46,116 nt of DNA from an uncultured Corynebacterium sp. (lineage in GTDB: Bacteria > Actinomycetota > Actinomycetes > Mycobacteriales > Mycobacteriaceae). Positions 33,791 to 41,799 of this stretch are shown piece by piece. Every line of letters begins with the position of its first letter. Positions within the stretch are counted from its first letter, which is position 1. Under the pieces are notes generated by a model that made no database searches, was not told the DNA's origin, and worked only from the letters and a program-made list of their open reading frames with translations. The stretch spans positions 1 through 46,116 of the forward strand of contig CALTYZ010000019.1 of the NCBI GenBank assembly GCA_943913645.1, given 5' to 3'. The position numbers and the translations under genes were made by a program.

Positions 33791-34705
33791 CTAGATCGTC
33801 ACCTGGCGGGATTTGATGTTGTCGAGCTGTTTGCGCTCATCAGCGCTCAGTTGTGCGTCGTTGGTGTACTCGGCCTCAATCTTCGCGTTGAGTGTTGTCA
33901 GCGCGTCGGCGTAGGAGGCAGCATCTACTGACGGGTCGAGATCCCACACGGGCACAACGACGCCGTGGGTGCGAAACGCCCCAGCAAACCGCGTGCCCTC
34001 ACCCAGGTGCAATTCCCCGGCGGCCGCGATGCGTGCTAGTGCGGTGAGCATCTGCGCTTCGTTGTCTTCCGGTCGCACCCACCGGATGTGGGCTTTACCG
34101 CCCCCGGGGTTGACCCACCAGATGGAACCGGGCAGGTCAACCTGGATCTTTTCGGATGGCAAGACGGCGTCGTTGGCGCGGCTAAGCGCTTGGCGGATTT
34201 CCGGTGGCACCGCAGCACCTTCGGGAAACCACCAGTTGAAGTCGCTGTGTTCTTCGATGGTGAGGGTGGATGAGGCGTCGAGAAGCGATGCAAGCTCTGG
34301 CTGCGAACCGTCTGCCACCGTGGACTGCAACGATTCGCCAGGTTCCGCATCAAGCACCCAGGACAGCGCGTAGGCAAGGTCGCGCCCCGGGTTGTGGGAA
34401 TGGGACTGTACTTGCAAGGCGACCAGGCGCTGACCACCTTGGTCCTCCGGGCGAACCAAAGCTGCACCTGCACCGGGCAGCACCGTGACCAACTCAACTG
34501 GCGTGCCGTTGACCTCTACTTGCGCCACCGCGGAGGGGACGAACTCCTGCAGCGCGATCAGGTCGGGCTCCATAGCCAACCCGGCGTAGGGGCGGGGGTC
34601 TTTCGCCAGTGCCTCACGCTCGGCGGCGCGGGCGGCGAGTTTCGCCTGGCGGCGGCTCATGCCCTCAGGAAGGTCTTCTCGCTGCTTACGGTTCTTCTTT
34701 GCCAT
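33791..34705 (-). CDS. DUF5926-family protein (304 aa)
   Basis: Actinobacterial conserved protein of unknown function. The N-terminus is a short basic segment (MAKKNRKQRED, then MSRRQAKLAARAAEREAL), followed by a globular domain with SHSHNPGRDLAYAL, SDFNWWFPEGAA and GTRFAGAFRTHGVVVPVWDL. No signal or membrane segment. ATG 34705 is chosen: TACCAT (34713-34718) stands 7 bases upstream, so it is probably leaderless. It follows the GDPD gene on the same strand but has its own promoter. The family label is from recognition of the overall pattern. Confidence 0.75.
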   Translation of the reverse strand: MAKKNRKQREDLPEGMSRRQAKLAARAAEREALAKDPRPYAGLAMEPDLIALQEFVPSAVAQVEVNGTPVELVTVLPGAGAALVRPEDQGGQRLVALQVQSHSHNPGRDLAYALSWVLDAEPGESLQSTVADGSQPELASLLDASSTLTIEEHSDFNWWFPEGAAVPPEIRQALSRANDAVLPSEKIQVDLPGSIWWVNPGGGKAHIRWVRPEDNEAQMLTALARIAAAGELHLGEGTRFAGAFRTHGVVVPVWDLDPSVDAASYADALTTLNAKIEAEYTNDAQLSADERKQLDNIKSRQVTI

Positions 34706-34759
34706 GCACGACATGGTACCGGCCGGTCAGCGCGGTTCTACGCACTGGCCTCCCGGGCA

Positions 34760-35488
34760 CTAGCGCGCGGCGAATGTTTCCAGCGCCAGCTCCGGCAGGT
34801 CTGTTGCCATCACATCAACCCCGTGGTCGGCGCACCAGCGCATCTGCCGCGGCGTGTTCGCAGTCCAGGTGTATGTTTTCAGCCCACGATACCCCAGCAG
34901 TTCCGGCTTCGCCTGCAGGTGTTGCAGTGCCGGGCCGATCCCATCGGGGCGAGACAGCATGAGGTTTCGCGGGTTCCATTTCAGTTCACGTACCCGGAAC
35001 AGGTAGTACGTCTCCAGCTCGGGCGCCATAGTGGTGAAGTAGCGCACCGCTTTATGGGAAAACGAGATGAGATGCACCCGCTCGGAGTCCCACATGTGGG
35101 CATAGCGCAGGGTACGCAGTGTTTGTTCATCGACTTCAGGCCCGTAGATGGTGGGGTGTTTGGTTTCGATGTAGATGTGCTTGTCTGGGTAGTCGGCCAG
35201 CAGTTCCAGCAGTTCGCGCAGCAGCATGACATGTTGCGGGTCGTCGGGAGTGCCCATGTTGAGTGTGCGTAACTCGGCGCAGTCCATGTGGGCAACCCGG
35301 CCGGTAGCGCCGGTGATTCGGCTCAGGGTTGCGTCGTGAAACACCACGAGCTGGTTGTCGCGGGTCAGGCGCACGTCGCATTCAATGCCGTGGATGGGCA
35401 GGGTAAGCGCTGCTTCGAAGGCGCGTTGGGTCAGCTCTGGGTACACCCCGGAGTATCCCCGGTGCGCGATGATTTGTGTGTCCACCAC
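34760..35488 (-). CDS. Glycerophosphodiester phosphodiesterase family protein (242 aa)
   Basis: GDPD TIM-barrel enzyme hydrolysing glycerophosphodiesters to glycerol-3-phosphate and an alcohol. Motifs: IIAHRGYSGVYPELT (first His/Arg/Glu), GIECDVRLTRDNQLVVFHD (Glu, Asp, catalytic His), HIYIETKHP (metal Glu), and the closing TWTANTPRQMRWCADHGVD...TDLPEL. No signal peptide, so probably cytoplasmic. GTG 35488 is preferred among tandem GTG codons because TACCGT (35496-35501) stands exactly 7 bases upstream (leaderless). Divergent from the alpha/beta hydrolase. Confidence 0.93.
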   Translation of the reverse strand: MVDTQIIAHRGYSGVYPELTQRAFEAALTLPIHGIECDVRLTRDNQLVVFHDATLSRITGATGRVAHMDCAELRTLNMGTPDDPQHVMLLRELLELLADYPDKHIYIETKHPTIYGPEVDEQTLRTLRYAHMWDSERVHLISFSHKAVRYFTTMAPELETYYLFRVRELKWNPRNLMLSRPDGIGPALQHLQAKPELLGYRGLKTYTWTANTPRQMRWCADHGVDVMATDLPELALETFAAR

Positions 35489-35535
35489 GCGCACAACGGT
35501 ACCGCCGGCAGCCAGCCCGCGCGATCTTTGTCACA

Positions 35536-37518
35536 ATGAGCTGTGTGCTTGTCGACGCCCCCCTCAACCCCACCTCCTCTCACCGCAGCCGGCCTGGAAG
35601 CAGCCACTCTGGCCCTCTTGGGAAGAAGGCTGCGCAGGCCCTTCGTGCTGTGCGCAACGCCCGCCGGCGCTATTCCATTAGCCGGGACGGCATTCTCGCT
35701 GCGCCGGTCGCGGCTTTGCAGGTTTTTGCGGATCTGACACCGGCGCTGCGCCTGCGCGGGCTGCAGCGGCTGCCGCAAAGTTTTCGCGTGGGCGCGGTGG
35801 GAGCAGAGGTGGCGACCTGGGGCGCGGTCTCTCCTTCGCTCCTGCCGCACAAGTGGTCCACCACGGCGGCGAACACCGCGGTGCTCCAAGGCATCGGACA
35901 TGCCATGACCACTGCCGGCGCGCAGGCCTACCGTCCCGCCTCACGGCGCGGGGTTGGCGCATTGCCGGTGCCTGCCCGCCTGGCTATGACGGGTGTGACC
36001 GTGGGTGTCTACGGGATGGCGATTTATCGGCGTGGACAGCAGGAGAAGCTGGTCGAGGTCGAAGGCGAGTACAGCTTTTGGGACACGGTGATCGGCCTGA
36101 CGGTGGGCACTGTTGGCTACGGCGCGATGCTCGCTGTTGGTGAGGTCATTCAGACGTTTATCGACGCAATCAATACCTTGCTGGGCAAAAAACTCCCACC
36201 GCTGACCTCCTGGCCGCTGGCGATCGCCGCGGGCGGCGGGCTGATTGTGCTGGTGACAGACCGGGTGGTGCTCCGGCGCTTTCTCTCCCGGGTTTCGCGC
36301 CAGGCGTTGGAGTTAGACCGGGCGTTTATGGTCGGGGCGGACCAACCGATGGAGCCGGAGCGCTCCGGCTCGCCGGAATCGCGCGTCGACTGGGATTCCA
36401 TGGGGCGTCAGGGCCGCGCCACGGTGGCTGGCGGGCCGCGCAAGGAACACCTCGCACACGTGTTGGGGGTGGATATCTCTAAGGTGCATGAGCCGATCCG
36501 CATTTTCATCGGCCTGCACGGCCCGGAGCCAGACGCCACCCCGGACTTCGACGAACTCGCTGCAGAGGCGATCGCGGAGATGCACCGCACTGGCGCATTT
36601 CAGCGCAGCCACATCGCGGTGATGTCAGCGGCGGGCACGGGGTGGATCAATGATTTTCACACCTCTGGTTTTGAGTTTGTCACCCGCGGCGATTCGGCCG
36701 TGGTCGCCGTGCAGTACTCATTTCTGCCCTCGGCGTATTCCTATCTGGCTGACCACGAGTCCCCGGTGCGTTCTTCGCGGGCGTTGATTCACGCTGTCCG
36801 TCAAGAGCTGGCGAAGTTGGATCCAAAGGTGCGCCCAAAACTCTACGTTGGTGGAGAATCACTCGGCGCTTACGGAATCTCTGATGCGTTTCGCAACGTC
36901 ACCGAGTTTCTTGAAGGCGCCTCCGGCGGGGTTTTCACCGGGGTGCCGGGGTTTGCGCGCAACCACAGCGAGCTGACCCGCGCCCGCGAAGCTGACTCGC
37001 CCCAGCGCCTGCCGCTTGTAGACGGCGGGCGTCACACCCGATTCACCGCCCACCCCGACCACATCCGCCACGACTTCAAAGGCCGCGCGTACGCCAACGA
37101 ATGGGTCACGCCGCGTTATGTCTTTGCCCAGCACGCCTCTGACCCGGTGGTGTGGTGGGAGACGAACTTGCTGTGGCGGGTGCCCGATTGGTTGAAAGAG
37201 CCTGGCTCGCGTGGCGTGCCCGCCCCGAAAGCCCAGCATTTAGATGTGCTTGACACCTTGCGGTGGCTGCCGCTGGTCACCTTCTGGCAAGTCGGGATTG
37301 ACCAACTGGTCTCCCAAGACGTGCCGTCGCCGCACGGCCACAACTACCACGACGAGACGGTTGCATACTGGAATGCTGTCGTGCACGGTGAAGGCCCCAA
37401 CCGCTCCAGCCAGGCCTTAAGTGACGCCGAAATCGCCCGCATAGCCGAGTGGATCCACAACGACGCCACCAAGCTGCGCAAACCCCCCGGCGGCTTCCCT
37501 TCAAAACACGGCTACTAG
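35536..37518 (+). CDS. Membrane alpha/beta-hydrolase (Abhydrolase_9 type, 660 aa)
   Basis: Actinobacterial membrane hydrolase. The N-terminal half has three or four hydrophobic segments (about residues 145-165, 185-215, 225-250); the C-terminal half is an alpha/beta-hydrolase with the nucleophile elbow VGGESLGAYG (Ser about residue 440) and a late conserved HGHNYHD histidine region. This N-terminal-membrane plus C-terminal-hydrolase layout matches the Abhydrolase_9_N / Abhydrolase_9 pair. The start is uncertain (ATG 35536 has no clear Shine-Dalgarno or -10). Substrate unknown; perhaps lipid or envelope esters. Confidence 0.82.
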   Translation: MSCVLVDAPLNPTSSHRSRPGSSHSGPLGKKAAQALRAVRNARRRYSISRDGILAAPVAALQVFADLTPALRLRGLQRLPQSFRVGAVGAEVATWGAVSPSLLPHKWSTTAANTAVLQGIGHAMTTAGAQAYRPASRRGVGALPVPARLAMTGVTVGVYGMAIYRRGQQEKLVEVEGEYSFWDTVIGLTVGTVGYGAMLAVGEVIQTFIDAINTLLGKKLPPLTSWPLAIAAGGGLIVLVTDRVVLRRFLSRVSRQALELDRAFMVGADQPMEPERSGSPESRVDWDSMGRQGRATVAGGPRKEHLAHVLGVDISKVHEPIRIFIGLHGPEPDATPDFDELAAEAIAEMHRTGAFQRSHIAVMSAAGTGWINDFHTSGFEFVTRGDSAVVAVQYSFLPSAYSYLADHESPVRSSRALIHAVRQELAKLDPKVRPKLYVGGESLGAYGISDAFRNVTEFLEGASGGVFTGVPGFARNHSELTRAREADSPQRLPLVDGGRHTRFTAHPDHIRHDFKGRAYANEWVTPRYVFAQHASDPVVWWETNLLWRVPDWLKEPGSRGVPAPKAQHLDVLDTLRWLPLVTFWQVGIDQLVSQDVPSPHGHNYHDETVAYWNAVVHGEGPNRSSQALSDAEIARIAEWIHNDATKLRKPPGGFPSKHGY

Positions 37519-37540
37519 GCGTAGGCTACGGCCTGCGGAT

Positions 37541-37603
37541 TTTACATTTTGGCTCGCTTTCACTTTACACTTTGGCTCGGTTTCGCTTTACACTTTGGCT
37601 GCG
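37541..37603. repeat. 23-bp direct repeats, 2.7 copies
   Basis: Units begin at 37541, 37564 and 37587 with core TTTACA(C/T)TTTGGCT followed by CGCTTTCAC or CGGTTTCGC. They fill the gap between the convergent hydrolase and msrA genes. Confidence 0.9.
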
Positions 37604-37609
37604 TCCCAG

Positions 37610-38263
37610 CTAGATCCCGCATGCGACGCCGGTGGAGTGGTGCGGGCAGTACCCGTGCGGCACCTTATGCAAGTATTGCTGGTGCTCATCTTCGGCCAGG
37701 TAGTAGGCAATGCCATCTGCTTCCACACTGGCCACTTCAGTCGTGATCTGCCCATAGCCAGAGGCCGTCAAGGCATCCTGGTATTGCGCGATCCACCCGC
37801 GGATCAGCTCGGCTTCTTTTTCGGTATCGGTGTAGAACGCGGAGCGGTACTGCGTGCCGACGTCGTTGCCCTGGCGGTAGCCCTGGGTTGGGTCGTGCGC
37901 CTCAAGGGCCGCGCGCACCAGATCTTTCAGCCCAACTTTGGCAGGGTCATAGACCACCTCCACCAGCTCCACGTGGTTGGTCTGCCCGCTGCATACTTCC
38001 CGGTAGCTGGGGTTGGGTGTGACCCCACCGCCGTAGCCCACGGAGGTTGATTCCACCCCATCCATTTGCCAGTACATTTTTTCTGCACCCCAGAAGCAGC
38101 CGATACCGACTAATACTCGTTTCTGCCCGTCGCGCCACGGCCCGGTAATTGGCGTGTCCAACACAGCGTGCGGGCGCGGGGTAGTGAGCACTGGTGTGGC
38201 GCGTCCGGGCAGCGCCTGGTCGTGGTCGACGAGTTGTGGTGTGTTGCCGAAGAGGAATCCCAT
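37610..38263 (-). CDS. msrA: Peptide methionine sulfoxide reductase A
   Basis: Repairs oxidised methionine (S-sulfoxide) in proteins. The active-site motif GCFWGAEKMYW lies about residue 54, with VGYGGGVTPNPSYREVCSGQTNH and DPTQGYRQGNDVGTQYRS following; a C-terminal cysteine (GVACGI) is the likely resolving residue. 217 aa from ATG 38263. Divergent from sodA, forming an oxidative-stress pair. Confidence 0.96.
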   Translation of the reverse strand: MGFLFGNTPQLVDHDQALPGRATPVLTTPRPHAVLDTPITGPWRDGQKRVLVGIGCFWGAEKMYWQMDGVESTSVGYGGGVTPNPSYREVCSGQTNHVELVEVVYDPAKVGLKDLVRAALEAHDPTQGYRQGNDVGTQYRSAFYTDTEKEAELIRGWIAQYQDALTASGYGQITTEVASVEADGIAYYLAEDEHQQYLHKVPHGYCPHHSTGVACGI

Positions 38264-38350
38264 ACCCAGTCCAACGCGCACCAAAGTCACGGTGTTCCGA
38301 TTTTGTCTACCATGGGCCGCGTAACTGAACCCGAATGAAAGGATTACCTC

Positions 38351-38953
38351 ATGGCTGTTTATGAGCTTCCAGAGCTGCCGTACGCATACGACGCGCTTGA
38401 GCCGCGCATTTCCGCGGAGATCATGGAGTTGCACCACTCCAAGCACCACGCGAATTACGTCAATGGCGCGAACGCAGCACTTGAAGCGCTTGAAGCTGAG
38501 CGCAACGGCGAGGCGAACGCTGATAAGCTGCGCGCACTGTCGAAGAACCTCGCATTCAACTTGGGTGGCCACACCAACCACTCCATCTTCTGGCAGAACA
38601 TGGCACCGAACGCGGGTGGTGCGCCGACTGGTGAGGTTGCTGCGGCGATTGACCGTGACTTCGGCTCATTTGAGGCCTTTAAGAAGCACTTCGCTGGTGT
38701 TGCCAACGGCCTGCAGGGCTCCGGCTGGGCAGTGCTGGGCTACGACCACATTGCTGGGCGCCTGATTATCCAGCAGCTGACCGACCAGCAAGGCAACATC
38801 TCGGTCGACTTCACCCCGATCCTCATGCTCGACATGTGGGAGCACGCCTTCTACCTGCAGTACAAGAACGTCAAGGCCGACTACGTCGAGGCATGGTGGA
38901 ACGTTGTCAACTGGGACGACGTCAACCAGCGCTACGCAAAGGCATCCGCCTAA
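38351..38953 (+). CDS. sodA: Superoxide dismutase (Fe/Mn)
   Basis: Dismutates superoxide, cytoplasmic. Metal ligands are visible: His in MELHHSKHHANYVNG, His in NLGGHTNHSIFW, and Asp/His in DMWEHAFYLQYKN. 200 aa, normal; GGHTNHSIFWQNM and QGSGWAVLGYD are family-typical. AAAGGA precedes ATG 38351. Mn is likely by analogy with corynebacterial SodA, but the metal cannot be fixed from sequence. A strong terminator follows. Confidence 0.97.
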   Translation: MAVYELPELPYAYDALEPRISAEIMELHHSKHHANYVNGANAALEALEAERNGEANADKLRALSKNLAFNLGGHTNHSIFWQNMAPNAGGAPTGEVAAAIDRDFGSFEAFKKHFAGVANGLQGSGWAVLGYDHIAGRLIIQQLTDQQGNISVDFTPILMLDMWEHAFYLQYKNVKADYVEAWWNVVNWDDVNQRYAKASA

Positions 38954-38970
38954 AAACACTCCGCTTCACG

Positions 38971-39017
38971 ACGGCACCGCCAGCGGCCTCACCGCCCGGC
39001 GGTGCCGTTTTGGTTTA
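38971..39017 (+). terminator. Rho-independent terminator of sodA
   Basis: Arms ACGGCACCGCC (38971-38981) and GGCGGTGCCGT (38998-39008) followed by TTTTGGTTT. Strong stem, 18 bases past the sodA stop. Confidence 0.9.
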
Positions 39018-39088
39018 TATCCCGCAGCCTCCCCACCACCGAGATGCCGACGCCCAGAATGCGGATCCATCCGCGACGAACGCGTCGG

Positions 39089-39703
39089 CTAGGTACCGGA
39101 GGCTACGAGCACCACTGCCATGGCAAGCATGGTGCAGGCGACCAGCAAATCGATCAATCTCCACGCCTGCGGGGAAGAGAGCACCGGAGCAAGCTGGTAC
39201 GCGAATAAACCCAACGTGCTGAACCAAATGACCGAACCCAGTAACGCGCCAAGGCTAAATAGAAACCCCGACTCCCCATATTGGTGCGCAACGCTGCCGA
39301 GGAGGATGACCGTATCCAAATAGACGTGCGGGTTCAACCACGTGAGCGACAGCGTGGTGAGCGCAACGACGCGCAGCGATTTCCGTCCCGAATGCCCAGC
39401 AGACCGGACGTCGAGCGACTCACCCGCGCGAAAACTGCGCAACGCCTGAATACCCAGATAGACAAGGTAAGCCGCCCCCAACCACTTCAGCGCGACAATG
39501 AGTTGAGGCGCTTGACTCAGAAACGAGCCCAGACCAAAGTAACCAGCCATGATCAACGCGGCATCCGAGGCAATGCAGATCAGCACAACCGGGACGATGT
39601 GCTCGCGCCGAATCCCCTGCCGCAACACAAACGCGTTCTGTGCACCGATAGCCGCGATCAGGCCAAGACCCATGAGGAGACCCGAAACGAAGACGCCTAG
39701 CAT
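39089..39703 (-). CDS. LysE/ArgO-family amino-acid exporter (204 aa)
   Basis: Membrane exporter of basic amino acids by family. N-terminus GLLMGLGLIAAIGAQNAFVLRQGIRREH is the LysE signature; KWLGAAYLVYLGIQALRSF, LTWLNPHVYLDTVILLG and a C-terminal hydrophobic helix follow (about six membrane segments). ATG 39703 has AAGGA 9 bases upstream. The divergent LysG activator found with lysE in C. glutamicum is absent; that side holds the decayed bacteriocin-permease remnant instead, so regulation must differ. Confidence 0.92.
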   Translation of the reverse strand: MLGVFVSGLLMGLGLIAAIGAQNAFVLRQGIRREHIVPVVLICIASDAALIMAGYFGLGSFLSQAPQLIVALKWLGAAYLVYLGIQALRSFRAGESLDVRSAGHSGRKSLRVVALTTLSLTWLNPHVYLDTVILLGSVAHQYGESGFLFSLGALLGSVIWFSTLGLFAYQLAPVLSSPQAWRLIDLLVACTMLAMAVVLVASGT

Positions 39704-39971
39704 AAGCAATCCTTGAGACTACGTGCCATTTGAGATAGCCCGATTTCTCAGCATGGGTTCTAAAACAGCCACATTAGTTTTGCTATTTGCACCATCTTAT
39801 CGAGGGGGCGCCTCCGCCTTCGGGTTAAGGTACGCAAGTGCCAGGCGATGGCATAGTCCAATGTTGCCTGATCAAGTACACAGCCCTCGCTTCCCATGTG
39901 GGAACAGGCATATTGACCAGGCAACACCAGCTAGTGCGGTGCTTCAGACCGAAGGGCCCCGTATTTTGCAC

Positions 39972-40103
39972 GGCCATCAGCTCGAAAGTATCAACGCCGC
40001 CGTTAACCACTAATAGGGTGCCACGTTCCACAGCACAAAGAACGTCGTACACCCACGCGCTATAAGGATTAAGGTGGACACAAACGACTCATAGCTTTGA
40101 CAT
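39972..40103 (-). pseudogene. 5' remnant of the bacteriocin-associated permease, downstream of bacteriocin 1
   Basis: The ATG at 40103 keeps the CGGAG ribosome-binding site and the first codons of the intact permease at 44786 (ATGTCAAAGCT) but then hits TGA. After a deletion of roughly 36 bases, another frame reads AVERGTLLVVNGGVDTFELMA, matching AVEHGASIVVEGGIDNVDLVA of the intact protein. No homology is recognisable beyond about 39972. It follows the bacteriocin stop at the same distance as in the intact operon, so bacteriocin 1 once had its own permease. Confidence 0.8.
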
Positions 40104-40129
40104 CTGTCGACTCCGTGGCGTGTGACCAA

Positions 40130-40426
40130 CTAGCAGAAGCGGTACCAGGTGTGGTTGCCACCGAACCAGGAGCGCCGGGCCGAGGCACGTGCCCATTTCC
40201 TCGGACCTACACAGCCCGAGTCGGCATAAGAAACGCCTCGGACCGCCACACCATGGCGCTTCTTCTTGTGATAGAAGCGTGCCCAGACCTTCGTACGGCT
40301 AACTCCATGATCCCAAACGCCTCCGTTCACATATTCGACCTTCGCATCAGCCGGCATTGCGGTGACTGCGGACAGTGCGATAAGTGAGGCACCGATAGCT
40401 GCGGCAGCCTTCTTACGTACAAACAT
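40130..40426 (-). CDS. Lactococcin-972-type bacteriocin 1 (98 aa)
   Basis: Secreted bacteriocin precursor. Signal peptide MFVRKKAAAAIGASLIALSA...PADA, predicted cleavage before KVEY; mature part ~70 residues with the family pattern GGVWDHGV, then FYHKKKRHGVAV and a C-terminal aromatic end (WYRFC). ATG 40426 has a strong AGGAGG. Two cysteines (in SGCVG and at the last residue) may form a disulfide; the founding lactococcin 972 lacks cysteine as I recall it. The protein is identical to bacteriocin 3. It targets lipid II or the septum by family analogy only. Confidence 0.85.
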   Translation of the reverse strand: MFVRKKAAAAIGASLIALSAVTAMPADAKVEYVNGGVWDHGVSRTKVWARFYHKKKRHGVAVRGVSYADSGCVGPRKWARASARRSWFGGNHTWYRFC

Positions 40427-40856
40427 GGAGAACCTCCTAACGAGAGAAAGCGAACAACGAACATTGCCCACACCCGACCGTGATATAAACCTCGGATATG
40501 ACAACCGTTATTGTAGATCACAGTAGTTCATACGCAATCTATTATTCGTTTTAGTTTTGTTGGGCCACACTGTGCTAGTTGTAGCATTAACCACTAAATA
40601 TCTTGATTACTGCCCCAATACCGCTGTCAGATCCGCTGGACGGTCACACAGCTAAACCCGCCACCGCCAACACTCACAACCGATACTGTCTTATGTTCCA
40701 CCGACGATAAAAGCCCGTGCAGTGGCGAAATATCGGGCGGTGAACTAGGGTTCGTCGTTCCGGAGATGCTGATTGCGCCCATCTAGTTATCAGCCCACAG
40801 AGTCCATCCGAAATCTGGCTTGAACTTGCGACATCTTGGGACTCCATACCCAGGAA
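40427..40856 (-). repeat. Upstream part of tandem bacteriocin unit, copy A
   Basis: About 430 bases with no gene, closely similar to 41314-41749 (e.g. shared GTTGGGCCA, CTAGTTGTAGCATTA, CACTAAATATCTTGATTA). Contains the bacteriocin promoter region: conserved CCTCGGATATG flanked by arms near 40480-40487 and 40512-40521. Confidence 0.85.
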
Positions 40857-40899
40857 GTCTCAAGGCATCACAGCGTTAGGTTCACAGCGCCTTCTTTGC

Positions 40900-40997
40900 T
40901 AAATAAGCAACTCACCCCAGTACCGCGAGGAACATGGCACACCCACGCGCTATAACGATTCTGGCGGGCCCAAACAGCTCATAGCTTTGAGACCCAT
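40900..40997 (-). pseudogene. 5' remnant of the bacteriocin permease, downstream of bacteriocin 2
   Basis: From ATG 40997 the sequence TCAAAGCTATGAG and the later TATAGCGCGTGGGTG align with the 5' end of the intact permease and with the remnant at 40103; a 4-base insertion after ATG and point changes destroy the frame. It shares the CTATGAG change with the first remnant, so the decay precedes the tandem duplication. Similarity fades at about 40900. Confidence 0.7.
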
Positions 40998-41019
40998 CGA
41001 CTCCGTGACGTGTGACCAA

Positions 41020-41313
41020 CTAACAGAAGTAGTGCCAGGCGCGATTGCCACCCCACCAGGCGCGCGGGGCCGAGGCATGTGCCCACTTCTTCTTACCTAC
41101 GCAGCCAGAGTCGGCATAATAAACGCCTTGGACCGCCGCACCATGGCGCTTCTTGGGGTGGTAGAAGGTGGACGTGATGTAAGGGCCATCGTCATCCGAC
41201 CGGGAACCCTTCCCTAGACTCGCAGCGTCGGCGTCGGCTGGGACTGCCGTGATTGCGGAGAGCGCGATAAGGGAGGCACCGAGAGTTGCGGCAGCCTTCT
41301 TACGTACAAACAT
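41020..41313 (-). CDS. Lactococcin-972-type bacteriocin 2, divergent paralogue (97 aa)
   Basis: Same precursor layout as bacteriocin 1 (signal peptide MFVRKKAAATLGASLIALSA, AGGAGG before ATG 41313) but the mature N-terminus differs strongly: the GG-W-x-H-G block is replaced by GKGSRSDDDGPYITS. The C-terminal half is conserved (FYHPKKRHGAAV, YADSGCVG, GGNRAWHYFC) including both cysteines. The differences are substitutions in frame, not breaks, so the gene is probably functional with a different mature head; it could be a variant activity or a decoy. Confidence 0.8.
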   Translation of the reverse strand: MFVRKKAAATLGASLIALSAITAVPADADAASLGKGSRSDDDGPYITSTFYHPKKRHGAAVQGVYYADSGCVGKKKWAHASAPRAWWGGNRAWHYFC

Positions 41314-41749
41314 GGAGAACCTCCTGACTAGAGAGAAAGCGAACAACGAACGTTGCTCGCAACATTGCCAACATCCGACCGTGATCTAAACCTCGGATAT
41401 GACATTCACCAGCGTAGATCACATTAGTTTATACGCAAGCTATTATTCGTTCTATCTTTGTTGGGCCAGACTGCGCTAGTTGTAGCATTAGCCACTAAAT
41501 ATCTTGATTACCGCCCCAATACCGCTGCCAGATCCGCTGAACGATCGCGCAGCGAACCCGCCACCGCCAACACTCACAACCGATGCTGTGTTGTATGCCA
41601 TCGCCGATGAAAGCCCGTGCAATGGCGGAATGCTGGACGGTGCATTGGGGGGTTGATCGCTCCGGAGATACTGATCGCGTTCGTCTAGCTGTCAGCCCAT
41701 AGAGTCCACCCGAAATCCGGCTTGGGCTCCATATTCTATGCCCGGAGGA
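41314..41749 (-). repeat. Upstream part of tandem bacteriocin unit, copy B
   Basis: No gene. Similar along its length to 40427-40856. The inverted repeat GTGATCTA / TAGATCAC (41381-41422) encloses the conserved CCTCGGATATG block and is best preserved in this copy; it may be an operator. Confidence 0.85.
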
Positions 41750-41799
41750 TAAACCTCGTGCAATAAGTAGAGTGACATATGCCGGGTTCCGCTATCCGT

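Noticed and set aside
39723..40013. 96-residue plus-strand open frame between lysE and bacteriocin 1
   Set aside because: The opposite strand holds the decayed permease remnant that explains the open stretch; no ribosome-binding site on this strand.
40097..40387. Plus-strand open frames antisense to bacteriocins 1, 2 and 3
   Set aside because: They recur only because the bacteriocin genes are duplicated; the minus-strand frames have signal peptides, strong ribosome-binding sites and family motifs.
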